From positions 496,001-560,000 of the forward strand of contig NZ_REFY01000001.1 in NCBI RefSeq assembly GCF_003841485.1: DNA of 64,000 nt, written 5' to 3'. The notes under the pieces are model-generated. The model had not been told where the DNA came from. It saw only the letters and a program-made list of their open reading frames with translations, and did no database searches. This stretch comes from Natrarchaeobius halalkaliphilus. GTDB lineage: Archaea > Halobacteriota > Halobacteria > Halobacteriales > Natrialbaceae. The position numbers and the translations under genes were made by a program. Shown here piece by piece: positions 34,235-44,200 of this stretch (position 1 is the first letter of the stretch; each line of letters opens with the position of its first letter).

Positions 34235-35821
34235 ATGACTGATACAAACGAACCCACGGACGAGCTCAGGACGGACGGCGGTGACGTCTCCCGGGAGGAG
34301 GCGTCGTTCGTCGAGTACGGTATCGAAGACAAACCACCGCTCGGTGAGTCGGTGTTCCTCGGCATACAGCACTACCTCACGATGATCGGCGCGACAGTCG
34401 CGATCCCGCTGATTCTCGCCGGTCTCATGGAGATGCCCGCCGCGGAGACCGCACGACTCGTCGGGACGTTCTTCGTCGTGTCGGGTGTTGCAACCCTGGC
34501 ACAGACGACGATCGGAAACCGCTATCCGATCGTCCAGGGCGGAACGTTCGCGCTGCTTGCACCGGCGATCGCGATCATCCTCGCACACGGCGGTCCCTGG
34601 GAGACGACGATCCTCGAGTTACAGGGAGCGATCATCGCGGCCGCACTGATCCAGGTCGTCCTCGGCTACTCCGGCCTGTTGGGCAAACTCAAATACTACC
34701 TCTCGCCGGTCGTGATCGCGCCGGTGATCGTCCTGATCGGTCTCTCGCTGGTCGACGTCGGTGAGGTCACGCAAGTCGGACAGAACTGGTGGCTGCTCGG
34801 GCTGACGTTGCTGTTGATCATCCTGTTCTCGCAGTACCTCGATCAGTACAGCCGGTATGCGAAGCTGTTCCCGGTTCTCCTCGGGATCGCAACCGCCTGG
34901 ATCGTCGCCGGGATACTCACTGCGTTGGGAATCTACACGCAACAGTCACACGTCGCCGAGGACGGAAGCAGCCTCGGATATATCGACACCTCGCTGGTTG
35001 CCGAAGCACCGCTCGTACAACCGATCATGCCGTTCCAGTGGGGTATCCCCGAGTTCACGCTCGCGTTCGCGATCGGGATTTTCGCCGGCGTCGTCGCCTC
35101 GATGGTCGAAAGCATCGGTGACTACTACGCCGTTGCTCGCATCTCCGGGCTCGGCGGGCCGAGTGAGAAACGAATCAACCATGGAATCGGGATGGAAGGT
35201 CTCGGAAACATCTTCGCCGGCGTCATGGGAACCGGAAACGGCTCGACCTCCTACGGTGAAAACATCGGTGCGATCGGCATCACCGGCGTCGCGTCGCGAT
35301 ACGTCGTCCAGATCGGTGCCATCGTGATGCTCATCGTCGGGTTCCTCGGTCCGTTCGGCGCGCTCATCGTCTCGATCCCGAGTCCGATCGTCGGCGCGCT
35401 GTACATCGCCATGTTCGGCCAGATCGCCGCCGTCGGTCTGTCGAACCTGAAGTTCGTCGACCTCGACGCCTCGCGGAACGTCTTCATCATCGGTATCGCG
35501 CTGTTCCTCGGGCTCGCGTTGCCGAACTACTTCGCCAACTTCGGAAGTCCAGGGGACTTCCAGGCGGTGGCGGAAGGAGCAGCAGTTATCGGGCCCGTAC
35601 TCGGCCAGCAGGTCGTCTCCGATACGATCTTCGTCATCGGCTCGACGACGATGGCCGTCGGTGGACTGATCGCGTTCATCCTCGACAACACCGTCAGCGG
35701 CACGCGCGAAGAACGCGGCCTCGCACAGTGGGAAGAACTCTCCGAGGACGAATCGGAGTTCCAGACTGTCTTCGAACGGATGGGATCCGACGAACCAACG
35801 GCGGTCGATCGGGCCGACTGA
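34235..35821 (+). CDS. Uracil-xanthine permease (NCS2 family)
   Basis: 528 aa with about 12-14 hydrophobic helices. N-terminal signature ESVFLGIQHYLTMIGATVAIP, the QGGTFALLAPA segment and the transport signature GVVASMVESIGDYYAVARISG with ETG/NGSTSYGENIGAI following belong to NCS2/UraA transporters. Carries uracil, xanthine or urate by proton or sodium symport. An acidic cytoplasmic N-terminus of about 35 aa is haloarchaeal. With the neighbouring molybdenum hydroxylase and hydantoinase it points to nucleobase use. Confidence 0.93.
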   Translation: MTDTNEPTDELRTDGGDVSREEASFVEYGIEDKPPLGESVFLGIQHYLTMIGATVAIPLILAGLMEMPAAETARLVGTFFVVSGVATLAQTTIGNRYPIVQGGTFALLAPAIAIILAHGGPWETTILELQGAIIAAALIQVVLGYSGLLGKLKYYLSPVVIAPVIVLIGLSLVDVGEVTQVGQNWWLLGLTLLLIILFSQYLDQYSRYAKLFPVLLGIATAWIVAGILTALGIYTQQSHVAEDGSSLGYIDTSLVAEAPLVQPIMPFQWGIPEFTLAFAIGIFAGVVASMVESIGDYYAVARISGLGGPSEKRINHGIGMEGLGNIFAGVMGTGNGSTSYGENIGAIGITGVASRYVVQIGAIVMLIVGFLGPFGALIVSIPSPIVGALYIAMFGQIAAVGLSNLKFVDLDASRNVFIIGIALFLGLALPNYFANFGSPGDFQAVAEGAAVIGPVLGQQVVSDTIFVIGSTTMAVGGLIAFILDNTVSGTREERGLAQWEELSEDESEFQTVFERMGSDEPTAVDRAD

Positions 35822-35890
35822 TCGACACCGCTTCGCGTTCGTCGCGTTCGCGGGGAAACGTTCAAGGAACCGCCGCACGCAGTGCCACCA

Positions 35891-36340
35891 ATGCCGAGCA
35901 GACGCGGACTCGAGCTCGACCGGGGTGAACGGCTCTACTACCGTGGCGGGCTTCGCAAAGGCGGCGAAATCGCCGTCACCGACGCTCGAGTTCTCGTCCG
36001 AGACGACGACGAACTGACGAGCGTTCCGTACACGAACGTCAGCGAGGTCGCGACCGAATCGTTCAACTGGTTTCTCTCGCTTCTCAGCGGTGCACTCGTC
36101 CTGTTCGGTCTCTACTCGATCCCCGAAAACGCGCTACTCGGCGGGACATTCGCCGCGTTTGGTCTCTGGAGTATTTACCGCTCCTACCGCCACCGCGACC
36201 GGGTCCGAATCCACACCCACAGTCAGCCAAAGCCGGTCGAGGTCTTCCCGGAAAACGTCGACACCCTCTACGACGAACTCGAGCCGGCGATCGAAGCCGC
36301 CAGAGCCGAACGCGGACGAGAGACGGCCGAATCGCAGTGA
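35891..36340 (+). CDS. Small PH-like membrane protein
   Basis: 149 aa from the ATG at 35891; another ATG lies three codons upstream. An N-terminal strand-rich part (LELDRGERLYYRGGLRKGGEIAVTDARVLV) looks like the start of a bacterial PH-type domain, interrupted by a two-helix membrane hairpin (about 58-95), followed by VRIHTHSQPKPVEVFPENVDTLYDELEPAI, which fits the remainder. Function unknown; comparable haloarchaeal proteins are common. Follows the permease by 69 nt. Confidence 0.72.
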   Translation: MPSRRGLELDRGERLYYRGGLRKGGEIAVTDARVLVRDDDELTSVPYTNVSEVATESFNWFLSLLSGALVLFGLYSIPENALLGGTFAAFGLWSIYRSYRHRDRVRIHTHSQPKPVEVFPENVDTLYDELEPAIEAARAERGRETAESQ

Positions 36341-36455
36341 CTGTCGAAGACGTTTGAACGGATATGTTGGCGAGTTCGTCCGGTAGTTCGCTCCCCTGTG
36401 AGAGCCGCCGGACACGAAGGTTTTTCTCCCGACGCACCAATCACTGCGATATCGT

Positions 36456-37649
36456 ATGAGTCACGACGGCCGAATTCTCGAGGGAGTAAACGTGGTCGAT
36501 CTGACGACGTTCGTCACCGGCGGTTTCTGTTCGTTGATGCTCGCAAACCAGGGTGCCGACGTCGTCAAAGTCGAACGGCCCGGTATGGGTGACGACAACC
36601 GTCACTCGGGACCCCCGTTTATCGACGGCGAATCGCCGTACTTCTGGACGGTCAACTACGGCAAGAAAAGCGTCGAACTCGATCTAAAAAGCGAAACCGG
36701 CCGCAAAGCGCTGTACGACCTCGCGGGCGAAGCCGACGTCTTCTTGCAGAACTACCGTCCCGGTACCGCAGCGCGTCTCGAAGTCGACGAGGAGACGATC
36801 CGGTCGTACAACGACGATATCGTCTACTGTGCGATTTCTGCGTTCGGCCAGACCGGTCCCTGGCGCGAGCGGCCGGGCTACGACCTCATGATCCAGGGAA
36901 TGAGCGGAATCATGAGCATCACCGGCGAGGACGACGGCCGCCCCGTGAAGGTCGGACTCCCGACGACCGACCTCATTACCGGAATGTGGGCCGCATTCGG
37001 CATCTCGAACGCGCTGTACCGACGCGAACTGACCGGCGAAGGCGAGTACATCGATCTCGGTATGCTCGACGCCGCGCTCCCGTGGCTGACGAAACAGGCG
37101 GGCAAAGTCTTCGCCGGCGAATCCCCCTCGAGAATGGGGACGAAAGATCCCGTTCTGGCACCGTATCAGACGTTCGAAACCGCTGACGGGTACCTCAACG
37201 TCGCCTGTCTCAACCAGAAGCTCTGGCGCGGCCTCTGTGAGGCGATCGATCGACCCGAACTCGCGGACGACGACCGTTTCGAGACCAACGGCGACCGCGT
37301 CGAACACATGGACGAACTCGAGGCCGAACTCGAGTCGACGTTCCGCGACCGGACCACCGACGAATGGATGACCACGCTCGTCGACGAGGCCGGGATTCCG
37401 GCGGGTCCGGTCGCTGATGTCGAAGACGCGCTGTACAACGAACAGACCGAGGCTCGAGACGCGGTGACGACGATCGAGGACCCCGACCGGGGAACGATTC
37501 CGGTTATCGAACATCCGCTGAACTACGACCGAGCAGAGAGCGGCTTCGAGTCACCGCCGCCGAGACTCGGTGAACACACCCGGAGCGTCTTCGAAGCGCT
37601 CGGGTACGACGAGGACGAACTCGAGGCGCTCGAAGCGATGTCGGAGTGA
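36456..37649 (+). CDS. CaiB/BaiF (family III) CoA transferase
   Basis: 397 aa. LEGVNVVDLTTFVTGGFCSLMLANQGADVVKVERPG, the VQNYRPG-like LQNYRPGTAARL, FGQTGPW, and YIDLGMLDAAL carrying the catalytic aspartate are all class III CoA-transferase marks. Moves CoA between carboxylic acids, for example at the start of an organic-acid breakdown route. The catabolic context is compatible but the acid is unknown. Its stop overlaps the beginning of a spurious upstream extension of the next gene. Confidence 0.92.
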   Translation: MSHDGRILEGVNVVDLTTFVTGGFCSLMLANQGADVVKVERPGMGDDNRHSGPPFIDGESPYFWTVNYGKKSVELDLKSETGRKALYDLAGEADVFLQNYRPGTAARLEVDEETIRSYNDDIVYCAISAFGQTGPWRERPGYDLMIQGMSGIMSITGEDDGRPVKVGLPTTDLITGMWAAFGISNALYRRELTGEGEYIDLGMLDAALPWLTKQAGKVFAGESPSRMGTKDPVLAPYQTFETADGYLNVACLNQKLWRGLCEAIDRPELADDDRFETNGDRVEHMDELEAELESTFRDRTTDEWMTTLVDEAGIPAGPVADVEDALYNEQTEARDAVTTIEDPDRGTIPVIEHPLNYDRAESGFESPPPRLGEHTRSVFEALGYDEDELEALEAMSE

Positions 37650-37885
37650 CCGGTGAGCGGCTTTTGGCTACTCGCCGCCTGCTGTGGCTCCGTGAGGCAG
37701 AGACGTTCTATTTCAACGGCACACCGGACAGTCGCTACCGCGGAGAACAGCACCATCAGGGAAAAGATCCTACCAGTATAACATTCATAGTGGATTTTCG
37801 ATGTAAGCCGTTAGAAATATCTGGAAAAACAGCTATATTGCTATCGGCAATCTTATTTATTCCACCATATATAGTACAATATAAG

Positions 37886-39085
37886 ATGGTAGAAGGCCAG
37901 CGGAAAACTCGACGAAAGTGGCTCAGCCTGTGCGGTGGAACAGTAACTGGAGCAACAATACTTTCCGGCTGTGCGGACGAAGACGAGCAAGACAGGAAGC
38001 CCACAGATCACGACGACGGGACGGATACCGGCGATCCACGCTCCGCCGGAGACTGGCCCATGTTTGGCGCTGACCTCCAGAACACCGGCTATCAACCCGA
38101 CGCAGATGGCCCAACTGACGACGTCACTGTTCGATGGACGCTCGAGGGTGGGGAACAGTTCAACGCCAGCCCTGTTGTCGCGGACGGTACAGTCTACGCC
38201 GGTTGCTGGGATGAAACGCTGTATGCGGTCGATGCTGCAACAGGCGAAATAGAATGGGAACAAGAAAACCTCGGTCTCATTTCTTCTTCACCAACAGTCG
38301 TTAATGAGACAGTATATCTTTCCACCTCATCAAATGATATATATGCGTTTGCGGTAAATAATGGAGAAATACGATGGAAAGAGGAGTTCGATAGAACGAC
38401 GAAAAATCCAATTCCAGTTGATAGGACAGTGTATGCACTTGACCCAGGGAGATTAGTGAGCACTGTGGGAAGTTCTGGGGAGACAACAGTTGTTCTCGAT
38501 GATCTCGGCGGTGCACCAGAAGCGCCTGCAATCGATGATGATGTGTTATATATAGGAGGAAACGATTCGGCCAGATTCTATGATCTTGAGTCATTCGAAT
38601 TAACATGGGAATTTAAAAACCCAAATAGTGAACGAATGTCCGATCGACCACCCGCGATTGCTGAGAATGTTGCCTATATTTCCGGATCAGATTCTAAGGT
38701 GTACGCTATTGATGTCAAGAACAAAGAACAAAAATGGACATACGAACTAAATGAGCGAACACCATCTGGCCCCTCCGTGGCTGATGGTGTAGTTTACTTC
38801 GGAAGTTGGAATAATTACTTATATGCTATTGATGCTGAGACGAGTGAAAAGGAATGGAAATATGATTGTGGTACAATCTTGGCTGAGAAACCAACAGTAA
38901 CTGCGGAAACGGTCTACATGACTGGTGGTGATACAGTATATGCTGTTGATATCAGTACTGGAGAAGAAGAGTGGTCCTTCACCACTGAAAACAATGAAAC
39001 AATTACCGGAAGTCCTGTTGTCACTGATGATGCTCTCTACATACCTTCACGCAACAATCACCTGTACGCATTAGAAGAATTATGA
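37886..39085 (+). CDS. PQQ-binding-like beta-propeller lipoprotein
   Basis: 399 aa from the ATG at 37886; the frame extends to 37646 but without a signal sequence. The N-terminus has a twin-arginine-like TRRKWLSL and a lipobox LSGC (Cys near 31), so it should be exported folded and anchored to lipid. Repeats of about 40 aa with the pattern W-A-V-D--TG-W--- (for example LYAVDAATGEIEWE, VYAVDISTGEEEWS) form a WD/PQQ propeller. Far more AT-rich than the flanking genes, with ATA and AAT codons, which suggests recent transfer. Ligand unknown. AT-rich leader with TATA-like TTTATT near 37855. Confidence 0.9.
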   Translation: MVEGQRKTRRKWLSLCGGTVTGATILSGCADEDEQDRKPTDHDDGTDTGDPRSAGDWPMFGADLQNTGYQPDADGPTDDVTVRWTLEGGEQFNASPVVADGTVYAGCWDETLYAVDAATGEIEWEQENLGLISSSPTVVNETVYLSTSSNDIYAFAVNNGEIRWKEEFDRTTKNPIPVDRTVYALDPGRLVSTVGSSGETTVVLDDLGGAPEAPAIDDDVLYIGGNDSARFYDLESFELTWEFKNPNSERMSDRPPAIAENVAYISGSDSKVYAIDVKNKEQKWTYELNERTPSGPSVADGVVYFGSWNNYLYAIDAETSEKEWKYDCGTILAEKPTVTAETVYMTGGDTVYAVDISTGEEEWSFTTENNETITGSPVVTDDALYIPSRNNHLYALEEL

Positions 39086-39114
39086 TTTAGTGTTTACTGA
39101 ATTATTTATGGTTT

Positions 39115-42100
39115 TTATATATCAGGTCCTGCCTCGGGCCATCCCTCCGACTCTTCTGCCCAATCACCGGTCCGATCACCGACGCCGAGCCCTTTCGGTG
39201 GAACGACCACGATCACGATCGTCCGAGACTCGAACGAGATGGGTCTCGTCGAACCGAGATGGTTACCCTCGAGGAAAACATCACCATTCTCACGGACGTA
39301 ATTCTCACCCTGAATCGTCGACGGATCGCCCGCGTTCGACGCGAGTTCGAATCGAGCGTACTCACCTTTGACCTCGACGTCCCAGACGTTCGTCGTGGCG
39401 ACCCATCCACCCGGCAAAGGAACGATCGGAAGCCCAGCAGGAATTCGATTCGGAGAAAGGTTGAACTCGCCGTCTTCGTTGAGGATCCCGCTCTCGTTGT
39501 TCCGTAACCAATCGTGCTCGAGATCGGTCTCGTCGATCGTTTCGTTCAGTCGGTGAGAGACGACCTCCTCTGCTCGGTCCTCGAGTTCGCCTCGAACGCT
39601 CTCGTTCAGATAATTTACATAGTTTGGGTCAAACCCATCAACAACGGTCTGATTCACAGCTTCAGTTAGCGCATAGTTGACGCTCGCGCCGGCGTGCTGT
39701 TTGAACACCTCGTCGCTCGCGTACGAGTGTTCGCCGTGATTATCGGGATCGATCTCTTCGCGTACGTGCCGTTCGACGTACTCGACGCCATCCCCGCTCC
39801 CCAGCATCGCGGCCTGCTGGCCCGGCGTTCCGTCTCCGATACCGTCGATCCCTTCGTTGACGAGTGTTGCAACTCGATCATCATCGAGTTCAAGATCATA
39901 CTCAAGGTCGTTTAAGTTCTCAACGGTCTTATCATCGATTCCGTCGATCGATTGTCGGACAGCGTCTTCGAGATCTTCATAGACTTGATCGTCATCAACG
40001 ATTTTTTCGTCTTCCTCCTCGAGCAACAGATCAGCTAACCTCGCGGCCTCGAGAAGTTCTCCGGCCATACGTAGCGTCAGCACCTCATCATCAGCGTCGG
40101 TCACCCAGTTGAGAATCTCCCCGAAAAGACCGGCGTCGACCTCGTTGTACGGAATCGCGAACCAGTTGTTGTTCCGCGCGACCATCGGCGTGTGATTGCC
40201 ATCAGCAGTTGCAGGAACCTGTTCTGCGTCGACCGCCTCGAGCGAGAGGTACGTCGGGGAGCCGACCGGCGTCAACTCGAGTTCGTCGCTGTACGGTGAG
40301 TCGATCTCCGCGTGCTGATAGTCGACGCCACCGCCGGCGACTTCGCGAGAGAAGTCAGTCAGTCCCTCGAGGACGTCGTCGGCGGTTTCGGTGAGATCGA
40401 GTTCGAGGTCGATGCGCTCTCGGAGTTCGTTCTGGACGAACTGGGTCGCATCGCTGGTCGTCTCGATCTGGGCCTTGACGTTCTCGACGTAGGTCTGGCG
40501 GGCCTCGATTCGGGCCTTGTCGGCTGCGGTCGGATACCGATCGGGTACACGGTGATAGACGAGCTGGTCGTCGACCTCGTCGTTCAGCTCACCGAACGGA
40601 TCGCCGGTGAGGAGTTCTCCGTCATCGAAGGTGATCTCGTCTGCGTCCGCCTGTAGTTGCGTACGGACGTAGTAGAGATCGAGCGCGATAGCGGTCGCGA
40701 TCAGTTCGTTGGGAGCGCTCGCCTCGAGCGTTGTGCGGTCGCCATCAGCGACTACGAGTTGGTCCCGGAGATCGCCTTCGCTCTCGATCTCCCCGGGGGC
40801 GGTGATCTGGTCCTCGAGTTGTGCTTCGATATCGCCGCCGGGATCGATCCCGAGGAGATGCCGTGCGCTCTCGTCCGGAAACGCCGCGTAATTCTCGAGT
40901 GTGACGTTCTCGGCTAACTGATCGCCCCAGCCGTCGCCGTCAGCGTCGAAAAAGCCATCGGGCAAGCTGTGTGGCCATTCGTCGGCAGTCGAGTCGTCGT
41001 ATCCTCCGTCGATCCCCCTGTAGTCGATCGCGTCTCTGTCGGGGTGCCATGCGGTCACCTGAATCTCGGTTTCGTACTCCGACGCGGACCGGCGAGTTCT
41101 CGTCACCGGGGAGCTGACGTTTTCCGGGCCGCGATAGCTCCATCGAAGATCTCGTTCGTGTTCCTTAGAAACCGTAACGGTAGCCGTGTGGTAGGTCGTC
41201 TCCCGGTCGGCCGTATCGGGATCACCGTCATCGACCGACACGTCGACGGTTGTCGTCGTATCCAGATCGTTTGCCGTTCTCGTCCAGTTGCTCGAGTCGG
41301 TGAGTCCGGAGGGACGGCCGCTTCTCGGATAGCGCGTTCGATCGACGACGCGCTCGAGGGAGGCTTCGGTGTCGACGCTGTGGACGTCGTCGATCGCGTC
41401 GTGAATATCCAGCTCCGCGAGCGTCTGTGCGTAGGCGAGGTTGGCGAACTCGTCGACGGATATCGTCCGCTCGGCACCCATTCCGGCCTCCGCGCCTGCG
41501 GCCGTGCCGGCCGCTTCCATCACGTCCATCGTGTCGACCGGTTCGTCCAGATTGGCGTTCTGGTCCCCATAAAGATACTCGAGACCCGAACAGAACGCTT
41601 CGGCGTCTGCGACCGGTGGTTCGTCGCCAGTCTGTCCCTCGTAGAGCTCTTCGGCGTCCTGTGCGGCGAGACACCCCCACGCGTTTCGCATCACGGTATC
41701 GCTGTGTGGGTCACTCGCGCCAAAGACGGATTCCTGGAGCGTGAAAACGGCGTCGTTTGCGAGTACTTCGGAGTGGCGGTTCGCGATCACTTCCGAGACG
41801 GGGGCACCGCCCCACTGGGCGGTTCCACGCGCCCAACCGAGCGGATAGATCCGTGCCGCATAGTGCTGGCCGAATCCCTCGAGACTGGTGGGATCGTCCA
41901 ATCCGCCCTCGACGACGTCCATGTTCAACTGCTGTTCGTACTCGCGAGTCGCCTGATGAAGAACGAAGACGTTCGTTCCGACCGTGACCGTCACGTCGTC
42001 GATCCGGTGGACGACCTCGCGGCCGTCCCGTTCGATCGACATCCGGACGTTCTGGATGGTTACTTCGAGTTGTCCCGGTTCGAGGTCGTTTTCCGGGTCG

Positions 42101-42657
42101 ATTCCCGGACGAAGTTCGACACGATCGATCGCGTCGGTGGCCGACGCGGTGGTCTCTTCGAGCGGGGCCACGGTGACGTTCGTCGTCGTCCGGCCACGGA
42201 ACTCGCCGTCGAGCTGATCGAGGTCGGTTTCGACCGCGGCGTAGATCCGCAGTTTCACGTAGCGTTCGAACGCGCGGTCCGGGTCGACGTCGTAGCTCTC
42301 GTCATCGTACTCGTTCGGTAGTTCGTCGATCCAGCCGGAGTCGCGGCGATCGTCGACGTCCGCGATTGCAGCCCCCCACGGGTGTCTCCCATCGGGTACC
42401 ATCAGCGGTTCTTGTGTCGCGCTCTCGGTGGCGTCAGCGACCGCGCCTTGGACGATCGTTTGCGTCGTCGCGGCGGTTCGGTCCATCGCGAGCGACGTAT
42501 CGACCGTCGGTTCCGGCGGAACCCTCGAGTCGAGAAGGGCGACGAACGTAACGCTCGTCACGAGCAAGAGAACGCCGATGATGGCGAAGGGGATACGCGC
42601 TCGGTCGTCGAGCGAAACCGATACCGTCGACGGTCGTGGTTCGGTTCGGTTCGTCAT
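39115..42657 (-). CDS. Large membrane-anchored protein of pilus-type operon (DUF7286-like)
   Basis: 1180 aa from the ATG at 42657, which overlaps the preceding stop (ATGA). One N-terminal transmembrane helix (IPFAIIGVLLLVTSVTFVALL, about 26-46) is followed by a very long acidic extracytoplasmic domain rich in Asp, Glu, Thr and a second hydrophobic end segment near the C-terminus (SFESRTIVIVVVPPKG). I recall this family as DUF7286, found only in haloarchaea next to the secretion ATPase. Could be a TadG-like or adhesin-like component. Last gene of the operon. Confidence 0.82.
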   Translation of the reverse strand: MTNRTEPRPSTVSVSLDDRARIPFAIIGVLLLVTSVTFVALLDSRVPPEPTVDTSLAMDRTAATTQTIVQGAVADATESATQEPLMVPDGRHPWGAAIADVDDRRDSGWIDELPNEYDDESYDVDPDRAFERYVKLRIYAAVETDLDQLDGEFRGRTTTNVTVAPLEETTASATDAIDRVELRPGIDPENDLEPGQLEVTIQNVRMSIERDGREVVHRIDDVTVTVGTNVFVLHQATREYEQQLNMDVVEGGLDDPTSLEGFGQHYAARIYPLGWARGTAQWGGAPVSEVIANRHSEVLANDAVFTLQESVFGASDPHSDTVMRNAWGCLAAQDAEELYEGQTGDEPPVADAEAFCSGLEYLYGDQNANLDEPVDTMDVMEAAGTAAGAEAGMGAERTISVDEFANLAYAQTLAELDIHDAIDDVHSVDTEASLERVVDRTRYPRSGRPSGLTDSSNWTRTANDLDTTTTVDVSVDDGDPDTADRETTYHTATVTVSKEHERDLRWSYRGPENVSSPVTRTRRSASEYETEIQVTAWHPDRDAIDYRGIDGGYDDSTADEWPHSLPDGFFDADGDGWGDQLAENVTLENYAAFPDESARHLLGIDPGGDIEAQLEDQITAPGEIESEGDLRDQLVVADGDRTTLEASAPNELIATAIALDLYYVRTQLQADADEITFDDGELLTGDPFGELNDEVDDQLVYHRVPDRYPTAADKARIEARQTYVENVKAQIETTSDATQFVQNELRERIDLELDLTETADDVLEGLTDFSREVAGGGVDYQHAEIDSPYSDELELTPVGSPTYLSLEAVDAEQVPATADGNHTPMVARNNNWFAIPYNEVDAGLFGEILNWVTDADDEVLTLRMAGELLEAARLADLLLEEEDEKIVDDDQVYEDLEDAVRQSIDGIDDKTVENLNDLEYDLELDDDRVATLVNEGIDGIGDGTPGQQAAMLGSGDGVEYVERHVREEIDPDNHGEHSYASDEVFKQHAGASVNYALTEAVNQTVVDGFDPNYVNYLNESVRGELEDRAEEVVSHRLNETIDETDLEHDWLRNNESGILNEDGEFNLSPNRIPAGLPIVPLPGGWVATTNVWDVEVKGEYARFELASNAGDPSTIQGENYVRENGDVFLEGNHLGSTRPISFESRTIVIVVVPPKGLGVGDRTGDWAEESEGWPEAGPDI

Positions 42658-43712
42658 TCGTCCCACACCCGAACGGTGATGAGTACTTCGTCCGTCGCGA
42701 CGCTCGAACGCACCAGATCGTCGACGGCGCTCGTGACGGGTTCCTCGTCGGCGGGATACTCCGCCTCGAGTTCGGATTCGATCTCGGCAATTTCGGGTTC
42801 GAACGTCTCCTCGAGATCCGCTGCGATCGTTTCCGTGAGGTTCGCTGCCAGTTTCTCGTTTGCACCAGCGATGTCGACGGCCGTTCTGTTGAGTTCGTTG
42901 TGTTCGAGATCGCGGTCGAGATCGAGGATCGACTCAAATCGCAGATACTCATAGCGAGTCAGATCGCGCTCGAGGTCGGAGCCCTGAAGCGCGACCGTCG
43001 TCGATTCGTGCGGGAAGTATCCGTCGAGAATAGCGTCTGCGATCGGTTCTGCCGTTCGCTCGAAGCTTCCGTTTTCGGCGTCGTACGTGCCCTCGAGATC
43101 GTCGTCGGAAACGGATGGAAAGCCACTCGAAACGGAGAAGGTGACGGTACTGACATCCGCGCTCGCGGGTGGCCGGTCGCCGGCCGTGGACTCGCCACGG
43201 ATCGACGCGGAGGGGTATGGTTCCCAGCGCGCGAGGAGGTGAACGTCGTCGTTCGCACCCGCGAGTTCGCTTCTGACGTTGGCATCGACGGCGTCTCGAA
43301 ACTCGAGACCGGCGTGTGAGAGGGGCTCCCCGTCGAGACTGACGTTCGAGAGCGCTGCGGCGGCGAGCAACTGAGCCAGTGAACCGTGTTCGACACGGTC
43401 GTAGCGACCGTCGTCGTAGGCAGCGTCATCGAAGACGCCGGTATCGTCTCGACGTTCGACCGACCGAACCGAGTATTCGATCGTCGTCGTCGAGGTCGCG
43501 ATCGTCTGTGCGGTCTCGTCTGCGATCGTGGGGTCGTGAACAGCGCGCTCGTCGGCGAGAAACACGGCGAGTACCGCGATCGAGGCGGTGATCAAGAGCA
43601 AACAGAGCGAGACGTCGACGACGGTACTGATCCCGCGGTCGTTCGATCGCTGGAGACGACATCGATCGGGAGCGCTGACCGTCATCTCCCTCGTCAGTCT
43701 CGAGTCCGTCAT
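42654..43712 (-). CDS. Pseudopilin-like membrane protein (DUF7284-like)
   Basis: 352 aa from the ATG at 43712, coupled to the preceding stop by ATGA. Short N-terminal charged leader, then DRGISTVVDVSLCLLLITASIAVLAVFL (about 26-53), a single hydrophobic helix in the position and with the acidic residue expected of a TadE/prepilin-type N-terminus, then a long acidic domain. No cleavage site can be proven. Fits a minor pilin or TadE/F-like subunit of this operon. Confidence 0.8.
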   Translation of the reverse strand: MTDSRLTREMTVSAPDRCRLQRSNDRGISTVVDVSLCLLLITASIAVLAVFLADERAVHDPTIADETAQTIATSTTTIEYSVRSVERRDDTGVFDDAAYDDGRYDRVEHGSLAQLLAAAALSNVSLDGEPLSHAGLEFRDAVDANVRSELAGANDDVHLLARWEPYPSASIRGESTAGDRPPASADVSTVTFSVSSGFPSVSDDDLEGTYDAENGSFERTAEPIADAILDGYFPHESTTVALQGSDLERDLTRYEYLRFESILDLDRDLEHNELNRTAVDIAGANEKLAANLTETIAADLEETFEPEIAEIESELEAEYPADEEPVTSAVDDLVRSSVATDEVLITVRVWDE

Positions 43713-44200
43713 CCCTTCCAAACCTCCACGTGAAGCGTACCGCCACGAACATCGCCCGCCGGCGCAGGCTCTACGTGGACGCCGATCGACCGGCTCGCAC
43801 TCGCGGTGTCGTCCGGACGATCGATCTCCGAGGCGTCGTACTGGACGCCGATCGATCGGTCGACGAAGACGCTATCGACCGTGAGCGACCGACCGTCGTC
43901 CGTCACCGTCGTAACCGTGATGAAGGCGGTGTATCCCTCCGGGAGTCGAACACCCTGATGAAGCTCGCTCCGATCACGGGTTTCCCGGTAGACGCCGTCG
44001 GTCCCGACGCTGTTCCAGACTTGTTCGAGGGTGGCGTCCGCAGGATCACGATCAGTACCGCCGGGGTAGATGTCGGCAAGGACTCCGGCGTAGAGGACGA
44101 TGCCGGAACAGACGAGTGCGATCGCGACGAGCGCGGCGATGGGTTCGGTCTGAGCCCTACTGCGGACCGACGACTTACTGTGCAACGACGAGTGTAACAT
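43709..44200 (-). CDS. Pseudopilin-like membrane protein (DUF7285-like)
   Basis: 163 aa from the ATG at 44200. The N-terminus SVRSRAQTEPIAALVAIALVCSGIVLYAGVL has the basic leader, the Q-T-E-P mark with Glu near +5 and the hydrophobic helix typical of archaeal type IV pilins, which are cleaved by a prepilin peptidase before such a helix. The mature domain is small (about 120 aa). Overlaps the upstream gene by 26 nt. Likely a pilin or minor pilin. Confidence 0.8.
   Translation of the reverse strand: MLHSSLHSKSSVRSRAQTEPIAALVAIALVCSGIVLYAGVLADIYPGGTDRDPADATLEQVWNSVGTDGVYRETRDRSELHQGVRLPEGYTAFITVTTVTDDGRSLTVDSVFVDRSIGVQYDASEIDRPDDTASASRSIGVHVEPAPAGDVRGGTLHVEVWKG

Noticed and set aside
40969-42321. 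450-codon plus-strand open frame
   Set aside because: Opposite the 1180-aa pilus-operon gene, whose start is coupled to its neighbour; the plus frame has no RBS or family match.
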